12,500 nucleotides of DNA from Halisarca cf. caerulea (taxonomy: Eukaryota; Porifera; Demospongiae; Chondrillida; Halisarcidae). This document shows, in pieces, positions 1 through 8,843 of this stretch. The notes beneath the pieces are model-generated. The model did no database searches and was not told the origin of the DNA. It saw nothing but the letters and a program-made list of their open reading frames with translations. The stretch covers positions 2,360,001 through 2,372,500 of the forward strand of contig CAUJGJ010000397.1 of NCBI GenBank assembly GCA_963170055.1, in the 5' to 3' direction. The translations under genes were made by a program, and so were the position numbers. The first letter of the stretch is position 1. Each line of letters opens with the position of its first letter.

Positions 1-1296
1 ATTGATGACGGTGGGCCCAAGGCTCAGTTTTTTGCAAAAGTCACTGAGTCCTTGTTGACAGAGTCGAAGTTTGCCATGTTTGAAGAAACTCAGTCACAAG
101 ACTACCTGCCTACTGTAAATCAAGAATCCCTCCTTGGTGGCCTTTATGAAACACTTGGCCGTGTAATAGTACATTCCATTCTGTACAATTGTCCTGGCTT
201 TCCTTACCTCTCTAAAGCTGCTTACTTGTACATGATTACCATGTCCATCGATGAAACTGTGCCTTTTGTTACAACTGAAGACCTCCCACTGTATACGCAC
301 AGCGTTCTTTCCAAGGTTTGTGTACAATTTATACCTTTCTAGAAATAGCAATAGATTGTTTAAACTTAAACAAATAAGTATACTATAGAATATTATGTGC
401 ATGGTTTGCTTTTCTGACTACTCAGGTCCTTAATTGTACAACTTCAGAAGACTTTGCAGAAGTAGTTGATGAAGTAGAGGTAATGGATCTTATTAGCAAT
501 TGTGGATATCCTCTACTCCTCACAGTAAGCCCTCCATCATGTCTTCTGCAGTCATGCCTCAGTCCCTTAATCATGCAAAGTTGAACAGAAATACCACGAT
601 GATGCATGTAGTATTGTACTCCATTGTCACAGTGTATCATTAATTTTGTTCTTGAAGTTCATAAATTGACAAATAATGTACTGATTTTTTTTTCTGCCAT
701 GCAGATGGAAAGGAAAGACTCCATTGTGCAAGCTGTGATCCTCAATGAAGTTCTTTTGAAGAGACGAGTGGCCTACGAGAGCATAAGGAAGGGATTGTCA
801 TCCCTTGGAATGTTAAAGATAATTTCTGCCTTTCCACTAATGTTCGAACAGTATTTTGTTCGAAGCAAAGCTACCATTCAAGAATTGATCCTAAATAACC
901 TACAAGTACAGTCTGAGAGTGAACAAGGAACTAAGAATGGTGTGTGGCTTAAAGATTTTGTATCAGGGATGGCTTCAGAAGGTGAGAGTGCAAAGGGCAT
1001 TCATTGTTTGCATTTATCACATTTGTCGCACTATATATAATATTAATATTATTTAAGTTATAATTAATGACATCCATTTTACAGATGCAGAGAAATTTCT
1101 CCTCTCAATCACTGGAATGAAATCGCTTCCACCCATTAATCCCTTGATAGTTTTCTCTTTTGAGGAGGGACAAGTATCCATCCACATTTCCACATGCTAC
1201 AGGCATGTAAAGATGCCAACATACTCGTCCAAAGGTGAGATGGAGATGGCTGTAAAGATTCTGGCCGAGGGTAATCACAGATTCAACACGGTCTAA
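1..1296 (+). CDS. HECT-domain E3 ubiquitin ligase, C-terminal four exons (5' end outside window)
   Basis: Exons are 1-315, 426-524, 705-981 and 1085-1296, ending in TAA at 1294-1296. They join in phases 0, 0 and 1 and give the last 300 residues. Introns have GT/AG ends (GTTTG...CTCAG, GTAAG...TGCAG, GTGAG...TACAG). HECT proteins take ubiquitin from an E2 onto a cysteine and pass it to a substrate lysine. Visible hallmarks are DDGGPKAQFF at residues 2-11, an LLGGLYE...GRVIVHS helix with CPGFPYLS around residues 45-71, and a C-lobe with SITGMKSLPP. The catalytic cysteine lies in STCYRHVKMP, coded at 1195-1197 (visible residue 268), 33 residues before the end, where HECT enzymes normally have it. 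The divergent N-lobe resembles G2E3-like HECT proteins, which is a remembered likeness. Domains upstream of the window cannot be seen. The HECT assignment is strong; the subfamily is tentative. Confidence 0.88.
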
Positions 1297-2055
1297 GACT
1301 TTGATCTGCTCTATACAACATGATTTAACTAACTCTAGATTTCTTGATATTTTTGGAAATTTCACTGTGATTTGTACTTACATGTATAGGCTGTTATGAC
1401 AATACTAGTCTTTTTTATTCAATCTGTACTAATGTTTACTCTGTGACATCAAATGAATTTAATTGATACATTACTAATGTGACTATGTTGACTGCATGAA
1501 TGCATGGATACTATAATAGGCATAGACAAGTACACAGTGCACGAACCTCTAGCTAATCTGACAATCTTGATTCATGCATGATCAGCTTAATTACATACAA
1601 TTCTCATGCATCTAATAAGTATAGAGTCAATAATCTAATAACCTTCAAAACCTGCAAGCCCCATTGAGTGTCAATTTAGACAGCTAGGTTTCACTGTAAC
1701 AATGTAACATGCAGTTATATAAAATGAACAACTACACTGTAGCATGCAATATATCTGAAGAAAAACATGCATAAATTAAATTTAACAAAACATGAATATG
1801 CATAGAGCTATGTACATGGCAGGGGTTAGTAGCCCTAGGGTATTTCATTATATACCACATCTGAACCATGAATGCATATATGAGATGGGTTATACATGTA
1901 ATGGAAACTCCTCAGCCGTGATCTTCTTACGCACATGGATGATAGCTGCATGATCTCAGGAAGGAGAAAGGCAACATACACCACCTGCATCTAGCCTTCC
2001 ATTGCAATACTTATATGACACTGTATATAATGCATTTTTACAGTAAAATTATACG
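1297..2055. other. Intergenic region downstream of the HECT gene; no gene seen
   Basis: AT-rich sequence with stops in all frames and no domain-like translation. It should contain the 3' UTR of the HECT gene, but I see no canonical AATAAA close after the stop codon. The only near match is an ATTAAA at about 1774, some 480 bases downstream, which is weak. No inverted-repeat element was recognised here. Confidence 0.5.
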
Positions 2056-2071
2056 CACACACACACACACG

Positions 2072-2132
<61 letters not shown>
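2056..2132. repeat. (CA)n microsatellite
   Basis: About 77 bases of nearly pure CA dinucleotide with two GCAC interruptions near the left end. The long Cys-Val reading frame on the minus strand here is a product of the repeat and is not a protein. Confidence 0.97.
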
Positions 2133-2134
<2 letters not shown>

Positions 2135-2343
2135 ATACGTCAGACATCCACACAAAGATAAAACACAACTAGATAGGACATACAGTAGAGCATTCATGCA
2201 CACTTACACACATATTCAGTACTATTCACATGAAATATATTAAGGTTTAACACTCGCACATGCAAATTGCACCAGATATTGCTTTCAACCATGGTAACCC
2301 TGCCAGCAAGCTCTATGAATCCTTTGGCTTAAGGTCATACTTC

Positions 2344-2961
2344 CAGTGTTCTCCCCAGAAAAAAAATCAAGCTAGGGATATGGGGTTTCGCGTGCTACCA
2401 CACACTCACACGTTGTAGATATAACATCCCCAATATCCCATGCCACATTTTATTCATAATATATATAGAGAGAGAGCTTGATCTGACATACTTCATCAAA
2501 ATTGAAATCATCAGTCAGTGGTTCTTCGATGAAAATCATCATAAGGCAATTCAGAATTTTACTTAAAAGTTGCTTGCTAGCATCAATTTTAATACACAAC
2601 AGAGCAGACAAGCCACCTTCACAGTCCACAGTGGACATAGACTTAAGACTAATTACTGCTAGCTTGCTGAGGCTGGGAAAGAGTTCTTGTGTGTATTGTG
2701 CCCAAGAGCTTACATGGTGACAGTTCCACATACCCATCATCACTTGTTTGGCTTCTTTAATATCACTTGTGTTCTCTACAGAATTACTACTACAGTATTA
2801 CAATAGTAATGTGTATAATTCAAATTCTGTACTTCTGTGACCTAAACACAAAGGATATAGGAAGGCTTCCTTTAGATTTGAAGGCGTATTGGCTGATATG
2901 CCATCAGCAAGGAAGGCGTATTGGACGGATATGCCTTAATGTATATGTGGGGAGAACCCTG
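2344..2961 (-). mobile_element. hAT-family DNA transposon, internally deleted copy
   Basis: The ends are near-perfect terminal inverted repeats. The left end (from 2344) reads CAGTGTTCTCCCCAG and the right end (reverse complement from 2961) reads CAGGGTTCTCCCCAC, 13 of 15 matching. The 8 bp word TACTTCCA lies at 2338-2345 and again at 2962-2969, the target duplication length of hAT elements. It overlaps the first CA of the left repeat, so one CA was probably lost from an original CACA at that junction. A transposase C-terminal fragment lies inside, read on the minus strand and ending about 100 bases from the 2344 end, as expected for the 3' end of an element. At 618 bp it lacks most of the transposase. 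Two related segments at 2881-2902 and 2912-2935, each with AAGGCGTATTGG...GATATGCC, sit near the 5' end and may be subterminal repeats. Confidence 0.8.
2450..2797 (-). pseudogene. hAT transposase fragment, C-terminal dimerisation domain
   Basis: An open stretch between a TAA at 2798-2800 and a stop at 2450-2452 encodes about 115 residues. The pattern WAQYTQELFPSLSKLA, then a Cys-Glu-x-x-x-Ser-Ala motif (CEGGLSALLCIK), then LNCLMMIFIEEP and DDFNFDEV follows the hAT C-terminal dimerisation domain. That domain normally has W..Y...FP.L..LA, CERGFSA..RIK, L..LM.I.IEGP and FDFD..... The usual Arg-Gly-Phe of CERGFS reads Gly-Gly-Leu, and the RNRL segment and the final Trp are not recognisable, so this is a decayed piece. 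The catalytic domain and zinc finger are absent. It lies inside the inverted-repeat-bounded element. Confidence 0.72.
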
Positions 2962-2969
2962 TACTTCCA

Positions 2970-3361
2970 CTTTATATCGAGGGCAGGCTCCTACTATACT
3001 TGTCTTGGAGTAGAAAGAACTTCAAGGCTGTTTTTGATGATCCGGAAACTGCAGACAGCAGAAAGCATGGAATGCTCAAGAAGCACTCACTCTCATACTG
3101 TTTCGGCCTAGTTGGGCCATCGTCAGTGCAGTGCACCTTGACCATCAATAACAATAACCTGATCATATTTGAGGAACCTGTAAAGCAACACACAAATAAT
3201 TATTTTGAAAAGTGTGCTCACTAAACACCGAAAACTAAAGACACTACAAAGAACATACCCACGGCAAATTAAGAATACAGCAGACATGAACACAATCCTA
3301 AATCAGCACCTTGTAAAACTCCTAAAATGTGGTACTCAGTACCAATACCATACATGTACAT
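2970..3361. other. Unassigned region between hAT element and (CA)n array
   Basis: The plus-strand frame is open from about 2970 to the TAA ending near 3224 (about 84 residues, containing LSWSRKNFKAVFDDPETADS). The minus strand is also open over about 2972-3193. I recognise neither translation. This may be flanking host or old transposon sequence, or open by chance. No splice signals or family motifs support a gene. Confidence 0.3.
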
Positions 3362-3369
3362 GCACACAA

Positions 3370-3419
<50 letters not shown>

Positions 3420-3420
3420 A
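3362..3420. repeat. (CA)n microsatellite
   Basis: A pure CA run at 3372-3414 with slightly interrupted CA-rich flanks. Overlapping His-Thr and Cys-Val reading frames on both strands come from the repeat. Confidence 0.97.
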
Positions 3421-3605
3421 GAAACGGGCACACACTGTACATACAGACGGACACACATATACATACATCTGCTGCTATAAACATTTTCATTCCAAGAGAG
3501 TGGTCAGAACATAAAGTTATTAACTGGTTGTCACAATAATTATTATCTCTACCATTCCCTGCCATAAAAAAATAAAACTAAAGGCTTTATTGGATTAAGT
3601 CTATA

Positions 3606-3818
3606 TACCGTAGATGCTGATTTTTTTGCTAAGGATGATATTTTTGCTAATTAGCAGGTTTAGGCTGTGATTGCCAAAATTTAGGAGTCATTTGCTGCCA
3701 TTGTCTGTGTAGGTATTGTATGTGTACAGTGTCAACTGCAAAAATTAGATCGCAAATGTTCTTCAGTATGCAATATTAGCTAAAGTTTAGGCCCGCAGAA
3801 AAATCCGCATCTACGGTA
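3606..3818. mobile_element. Small non-autonomous DNA transposon (mariner-type MITE)
   Basis: The 24-base ends are inverted copies matching at 22 positions. The left end begins TACCGTAGATGCTGATTTTT, and the reverse complement of the right end begins TACCGTAGATGCGGATTTTT. Each end carries a TA (3606-3607 and 3817-3818), so the element can be read as starting CCGTAGATG with a TA target duplication, as in Tc1/mariner-type elements. The 213 bases contain no coding sequence. The superfamily is inferred only from the TA; the inverted-repeat structure is directly visible. Confidence 0.72.
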
Positions 3819-3956
3819 TGCAGAAATTTGACGGATCACATTAACAGCAACATAATATGTTACTCATGTTTTAACTGTTATCCCTTAAAATAGTGTTTTA
3901 TAACATATCCTAACCATGTACGTAGGTCTGCCTTATAATCTTTGTAAAGTCATCAC

Positions 3957-4033
3957 CCACACACAAACATAATCACACATGCACGCATGCACGCACAAAC
4001 GCACGCACGCACGCATGCACACACACACACACA
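3957..4033. repeat. CA-rich microsatellite, mixed CA / GCAC / GCATGCAC
   Basis: A degenerate CA tract with GCAC and GCATGCAC variants, ending in a pure CA run at about 4018-4033. Alternating purine-pyrimidine throughout. Confidence 0.9.
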
Positions 4034-4120
4034 GAATAAGTATACACTACAAATTGGCACACATATTCCAATATCAAAAGTCGAAATAATCCCAGCACTC
4101 ACAATTGATGGGTCTTTCTA

Positions 4121-4213
4121 ATAGTCTTGTTAGCCCAGACTGCTATTCGCCTCCTGTTTTGGTGATTATGGTGTCATTAAAACAGGAGGTGAAGTAGTGA
4201 TACGTAAGACTAT
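4121..4213. repeat. Imperfect palindrome / fold-back element with strong hairpin
   Basis: The inner arms at 4146-4160 (TTCGCCTCCTGTTTT) and 4179-4193 (AAAACAGGAGGTGAA) pair over 15 bases with one G-T wobble around an 18-base loop. The similarity continues outward imperfectly and ends with ATAGTCTT at 4121-4128 against AAGACTAT at 4206-4213. The whole is a 93-base near-palindrome, which could be a fold-back MITE or a structured RNA if transcribed. No clear target duplication flanks it. Confidence 0.65.
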
Positions 4214-4550
4214 AATGTGGACCTGCTTAGATCAATACAAGGAACAGCTGTCTGAATTTTAAATCATCGAGTGTTTTGGCCATGTTGCCCTCCTTTTCAG
4301 CCACTCCCACATCCATTCCAATTCCAATTTATTTGGTGAGGTTCTGAAGTTTGTACACAACCTGTATAAACTCAAGCGTAATACATTATGTCTTGGCGCA
4401 CATGCTCAGCACCACATTGTGTGAAGCTGTTTTGAGCATGCAGTGCAATGTGACAGGCTGAATGCCAACCCTAGCTGTGGACTCATTCAGTAAACTGTAA
4501 ACAAACATGATTAATCATAGTATGTGAAACTGTCCCTACTTATTTGCCTA
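4214..4550. other. Non-coding stretch; nothing assigned
   Basis: No open frame with domain-like sequence in any frame. A short inverted pair, ACATGCTCA near 4398 and TGAGCATGC near 4434, with CACATTG and CAATGTG inside it, could form a small hairpin. Nothing else was recognised. Confidence 0.4.
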
Positions 4551-4612
4551 TATAAATAGGGGATAAGTCTTTATAAATGGGGGCTCATCTTTAAAAATAG
4601 GGAACTAATTTT
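4551..4612. repeat. Three diverged tandem copies of a 20-21 base unit
   Basis: The units 4551-4571, 4572-4591 and 4592-4612 share the pattern T(A/T)(T/A)AAAT(A/G)GGG followed by a pyrimidine-rich ending in TT. They are only moderately similar to one another. The first unit can also pair with the CCCTACTTATTT just upstream. Confidence 0.5.
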
Positions 4613-4631
4613 GACTTAAATGGCACCCCAT

Positions 4632-4669
4632 ACACACACACACACATACACACACACACACACGCACAT

Positions 4670-4731
<62 letters not shown>

Positions 4732-4740
4732 GCACAGACA

Positions 4741-4778
<38 letters not shown>

Positions 4779-4838
4779 TATGTAGTCTACACACAAAAAT
4801 ATACCCCACCCCCCCACCCCCCCACACACACCAACACA
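4632..4838. repeat. Long compound (CA)n microsatellite with C-rich end
   Basis: CA arrays interrupted by TATATG and CAGACACAAA, followed after a short unique stretch by C7-A-C7-A runs at about 4806-4825 and more CA. This is the longest simple repeat in the window. Predicted proteins of His-Thr or Cys-Val over it are artefacts. Confidence 0.95.
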
Positions 4839-5423
4839 CGAACTATATTCATATTAGCCATTACATTAAGTATCTATATGTACAGCAAGAGTCATGCAAA
4901 TAGGAACGCCGTATGGGCACAGAAAAAAGAATTCAAATTGACTACATTCATAGATACTAAATACCCACTACACAGTTAATTAGATCAGATTTACTTACAT
5001 ATGATATTATAAGTATCGCCGACAATACAGCTCTTCAACCAGGCTAATCAACAGCCGTAGAAGAACAATGCACACAAGTTAGGAAGGCGAGTGGTCTTCT
5101 TCATGCGTGGGGATCCGGAAGATTCCTGGTTGTCCTGAACGCCAAGCATTTGACAAGTCTTCGTGAAAACGGCGTTATCAACAACATTTCGAGCCATAGT
5201 TTAGGGTTAGGGCTAATATTAGATGACAGCCAAGGACATTTCATGAAAGATCTAGAGAATTCAGCTCAAGCTTGAAACAGGGATCAAGACGAGGATAGTG
5301 GGCGCTTGTATTATAAAGCGCTCGTCGAGTATCTATGGATTGAGCGTATCACCAAGTGCGCTTGAACGTCGCCCACCACCTATGCAAGCGCCTTTGTCTA
5401 CTTCGATAATCTAAACCTTCTCA
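4839..5423. other. Region before the minisatellite; weak open frames only
   Basis: The minus strand has a 49-codon ATG frame at 5197-5048 (begins MARNVVDNAV). The plus strand has an open frame without ATG of about 76 codons over the same bases, from about 5048 to 5275. Neither matches a family I know, and both are short enough to be chance. From about 5080 the DNA becomes richer in G+C and CpG, a trend that continues into the minisatellite. A promoter or first exon could lie here, but nothing decides it. Confidence 0.3.
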
Positions 5424-5880
5424 ATCAGTGGAGTAGATTGAATTGGTTGGTCACTCGATCGGTGGAGTCGTTCGGTCGACCACTCGATCAGTGGAGTCGT
5501 TCGGTCGGTCACTCGATCGGTGAAGTTGTTCGGTCGATCACTCTATCGGTGAAGTCGATCGGTCGGTCACTCGATCAGTGAAGTCGATCGGTCGGTTAGC
5601 GATCGGTGAAGTCGATCGGTCGGTTAGCGATCGGTGAAGTCGATCGGTCGGTTAGCGATCGGTGAAGTCGATCGGTCGGTTAGCGATCGGTGAAGTCGTT
5701 CGGTCGGTCACTCGATCGGTGAAGTCGTTCGGTCGGTCACTCGATCGGTGAAGTCGTTCGGTCGGTCACTCGATCGGTGAAGTCGTTCGGTCGGTCACTC
5801 GATCGGTGAAGTCGATCGGTCGGTCACTCGATCGGTGAAGTCGATCGGTCGGTTAGCGATCGGTGAAGTTGACCGATCGA
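5424..5880. repeat. CpG-rich minisatellite of 28/29 base units, about 16 copies
   Basis: Units start GATCGGTGAAGTCG. Two length classes differ at the end: 29-mers end TCACTC and 28-mers end TTAGC. A second difference is T or A in GTCG(T/A)TCGG. After a diverged first copy (5424-5456) the order is three T-29-mers (5457-5543), one A-29-mer (5544-5572), four A-28-mers (5573-5684), four T-29-mers (5685-5800), one A-29-mer (5801-5829), one A-28-mer (5830-5857) and a broken copy to 5880. Units 7, 8 and 9 are identical over their full length, showing recent local duplication. Each unit carries several CpG and one or two GATC sites. It lies about 335 bases past the end of the piggyBac coding region. 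Confidence 0.95.
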
Positions 5881-6215
5881 TTTGATCGCACTGACGACCG
5901 ATTTAATAGCACCGATGGCCTTCACCAATCACCGAATACTGACAGACCGATTTGTTCGAATTTTGACTGAAATTATGCTCCATACTTCTTCGCGTATTGC
6001 ACAATTTTCGTAGAAGGTTTGAGAGAAGGATTTGCTTCGATTAGGGTATCATTAGAAAGCTTATCATCTGCTCTACATTTTGAGCTAAACAAAAGAAAAA
6101 ACGGCTAAAGTATAAGTGAGTTACGCACAAATGTATGAATAAACGCGAGTAGAGGGCCAAAAACAATATCTCAACAATATAAATCCAGTCTCATTAGAAA
6201 CATAACAAGCTGTAG
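5881..6215. other. Sequence between minisatellite and piggyBac stop; degenerate inverted minisatellite copies
   Basis: Bases 5881-5962 hold several copies of the minisatellite core in the opposite orientation: GACCGAT at about 5869, 5896 and 5945, and CTTCACCAATCACCG at about 5919, which resembles the reverse complement of the unit start. The rest should be the 3' flank of the piggyBac gene. I see no TTAA-CCC left terminus. A 10-base word, AGCTTATCAT at 6058-6067, recurs inverted at 8988-8997 near the right end and may be a subterminal match or chance. ATTAAA in minus orientation at about 5902 is the only polyadenylation-like signal. Confidence 0.45.
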
Positions 6216-8843
6216 TCACTGAATTACTTTCCTTCTCTTGTTCTTACTACCTTTAGGTCTCCCTGGCCGTTTCTTGGGCAGTCCAGAGCGTTTTGATAGT
6301 TTGGACATACAATTTCTTTGTCTGGTAAACCAGTGTGCTCGAGTGTGAGCAGCACAAACACTGTCACTGTGCCAGTCCTCATGGCACTGCTTTTTAATGC
6401 TCTGACATAGTGCAGGTGAAAAGGGGCAATCTTTGCAGTATCTGGTGCACTTCTTGTGGCAAATGGCACACTTACGACGAGTTCCAGCATATGGTGTTGA
6501 TCCATGCCTTATTGTAAAATCTTGCATTCCATGTTGTGTGTTGTCACCACCATATTTCTTGATAATCGCAAGCACCACAGCATCCCTAAATCCACTCATT
6601 GTCAGTGGTTTGGTCTTATTCTGCATGTGTTTCCATTTCCTGATAACTGCAGAATTTGTGACGCAAATTTCAAACAAATGGAAGAGCAAAGTTCGCCAAT
6701 AACGTTTTGTTTGTCTCAGAATTCTGTGGTATCCAATCAGTTGGTCGGACTTGTCTACTCCTCCCATGTACTTATTGTATGCTTTGATTGGTGAGGGTAG
6801 AGGAATCTCCATCATTTCAAAATGCCCTGATGGGTTTTTGCCTCGTCTGCTTGTGGTCCCATCCCTATGTCCCGGGTAACTGTTAGAGGCCACGCACACG
6901 CACTTGTTGTCTCGCCAACATACATAAACATTATCTTCCTCCCGAACATAGTACCCAGTACCACGTGAAATGCCAGTTCTGTTCAATACTTGCTGGATTT
7001 GCTTTACACATGCTGGAACCCCTCTTCTATTTGTGTTGAGTGTCCCTGTTGCACCAATTCCATTAGCCTTCAATGATTGTAGTAGCGTGGGGGAAGTGTA
7101 AAAGTTGTCACAAAAAACCATGTATCCTTGTGAATGGTATGGTTGAACCAGCTTCATCACAACATCGTAGGCCAATCCATTCTCTGATATTGTTCCGCTT
7201 CGTTGCCGGCCACAATAGAGGTTGTAGTCACAAGTATATCCAGTTGGGTCTGCCAGCACCCAAAATTTAAAACCCCACTTTGTGGGCTTGTTGCAGATAT
7301 ATTGTTTAAAGTGACTTCTGGCCTTTGACTTGACCATTCTCTCGTCAACGGACAATTCCTGCAACGGTTGATACAAACTGCGGCACTTCTCCTTCACATG
7401 GTCATAGAACGGGCGGACTTTCTTCAGGGGATCTGCACTGTTCTGTGCTTCTTCTTCCATAGTTACCACATGGAAGAAAGCATTGATTGCTTCAAATCGA
7501 TTTCTCGTTAACAGATTGAACAGAGTGACAAGAACCTAGGAATACAAATAGCATAATTATAAGAATTTATAATATGTATGTAAGTGTATACATTGAAAGA
7601 AAAATGCTGACCTGTGAGCTTTTCTTCTCCCATGCCTTTCGATAATTACGAACAGAATTTATGCTCAACAGCAGTAGGACGCCAATAAACCGGAAAATTT
7701 CCTCCTTTGTAAGAACAGATCTTTTGAAGCATAAGTACATTGCCTTCTTTTCTTCTTTTTTAGACTCAGCATAGTTGTTTGTTGCCGTCACAAACTGCTC
7801 TGCCACTTCATCTGTGATGAATAACCGTAGAACATCCAATTCTGATTCATAAGCATCTGGAATATGAGGACCTGGTTCTCGTGATGGTGCAAACACATTC
7901 CAGCTAGTGAACTCCTCATCTATCTGATGTATTTCCTTCGCTTCTGGTGGAATGTAGTCCTTGTAGCTAGCAATACGATGATCTTGATTTCGACCTTGTC
8001 CACGTCCACGTCCGCGCCCACGTCCACGTCCGCGCCCACGTCCACGTCCACGTCCACGCCCAAGACACTGATCCTGTTCTAGCCCAACATCTATAGGATT
8101 AGTGGACTCATCCGTGTCATCCTCCTCAGATGATGAAGTGCAGTATGTGTTGTCAAAATTATCCTACAAATTTGATAGCAGTACAACATAACTTGTATAC
8201 ACACAGTTTCATACTGCACTACAATCAAATTACACCGTTGAGCCAAGCAGTGATCAGAATATTGCAAAACATCACAATAACACAAAATACAATACATTTG
8301 CATGCAGTACTATAGCTACGGGAAACACAATATGGTGCTTACATTGTTTCTTTCAATGTCATGAGCCTGAGATCCTCCAGTATATTCAGTCTGGTGTACA
8401 GCATCGATATCATCATCATCTGATGATGATGATTCAGCGGATGACTCAATCGCTTGTGACGATTCACTGGTATCTGACAGTTCATAGGGGTCTATAGAAC
8501 TATGGGCTGCTGCACAGCTACGCAGTGCTTTTTCTGCTAAATCACTTTGACTGCTCTTCTGTGTCTCAGCATCTGATGAAAGAGTTTCCATGTCGCTCGT
8601 AGCGACTGCGCAAGTGTCAACACCGTCTTCTGATTCACTTTGCACCTCTGTATCACTACCATCGTCTTCCGCTAAACTCTGCAGTTCTTCATCTCGCTCA
8701 TTTTCCTCCTCCGACTCAACAACAACTCCAACATAGGCACTAAATGTCTCCTCCAAGATTGGGGAACCTTCGTTCTCTGAATCTTCATCCTTGAAGAAAT
8801 CTAAAACCTCTTCCGTCGAAAAGCGTTTACCGGAGGCGGCCAT
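6216..8843 (-). CDS. piggyBac-family transposase (DDE_Tnp_1_7), three exons, intact
   Basis: Exons (minus) 8843-8343, 8163-7612 and 7535-6216 join in phase 0 through GT-AG introns to 790 codons plus stop. Such proteins cut and paste DNA at TTAA sites in the nucleus. Residues 1-165 are acidic and serine-rich. Exon 2 starts with more acidic sequence, then (Arg-Gly)10 at about 203-222, then the piggyBac N-terminal region (WNVFAPSREPGP, ATNNYAE, EEIFRFIGVLLL). Exon 3 begins LVTLFNLLTRNRFEAINAFF. The catalytic aspartates are inferred at about 447 (FWVLADPTGY), 494 (MVFCDNFYTS) and 612 (YMGGVDKSDQL). A Cys-rich zinc-binding region with CAICHKKC...CKDC...C......C....H occupies about 707-745. The tail KKRPGRPKGSKNKRR is an AT-hook and likely nuclear signal. 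ATG 8843 is the first in frame. With all parts present the gene may be recent and active, or domesticated. Confidence 0.93.
7999..8058 (-). repeat. GGACGT-type hexamer tandem coding (Arg-Gly)10
   Basis: Ten consecutive Arg-Gly codon pairs (CGT/CGC GGA/GGG) lie inside exon 2 of the piggyBac gene, followed by Gln-Gly-Arg. On DNA it is a short GC-rich tandem array that is likely length-variable. RG-rich tracts in known proteins bind RNA or are arginine-methylated; that role here is inferred only. Confidence 0.9.

Noticed and set aside
1991..2203. Minus-strand frame rich in Cys-Val
   Set aside because: It is a translation of the CA microsatellite and its flanks.
4591..4979. Overlapping frames of His-Thr and Cys-Val on both strands
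   Set aside because: Products of the CA repeat; no codon preference or domain.
5048..5197. 49-codon minus-strand ATG frame beginning MARNVVDNAV
   Set aside because: Short, no recognised family, and the opposite strand is equally open; mentioned in the region note but not called as a gene.
5201..5212. Two copies of TTAGGG, the animal telomere repeat
   Set aside because: Two copies are too few to count as an interstitial telomere and can occur by chance.
6058..6067. AGCTTATCAT matching inverted at 8988-8997 as subterminal repeats of piggyBac
   Set aside because: Ten bases alone between two several-hundred-base regions can match by chance, and no longer similarity extends from it.
6433..7270. 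Plus-strand open frames opposite the piggyBac exon
   Set aside because: Shadows of the large coding exon on the other strand; no independent motifs.
8091..8315. Open frames over 8091-8315 on both strands
   Set aside because: They cover the intron at 8164-8342 and the exon edge of the piggyBac gene; splice signals explain the region better.
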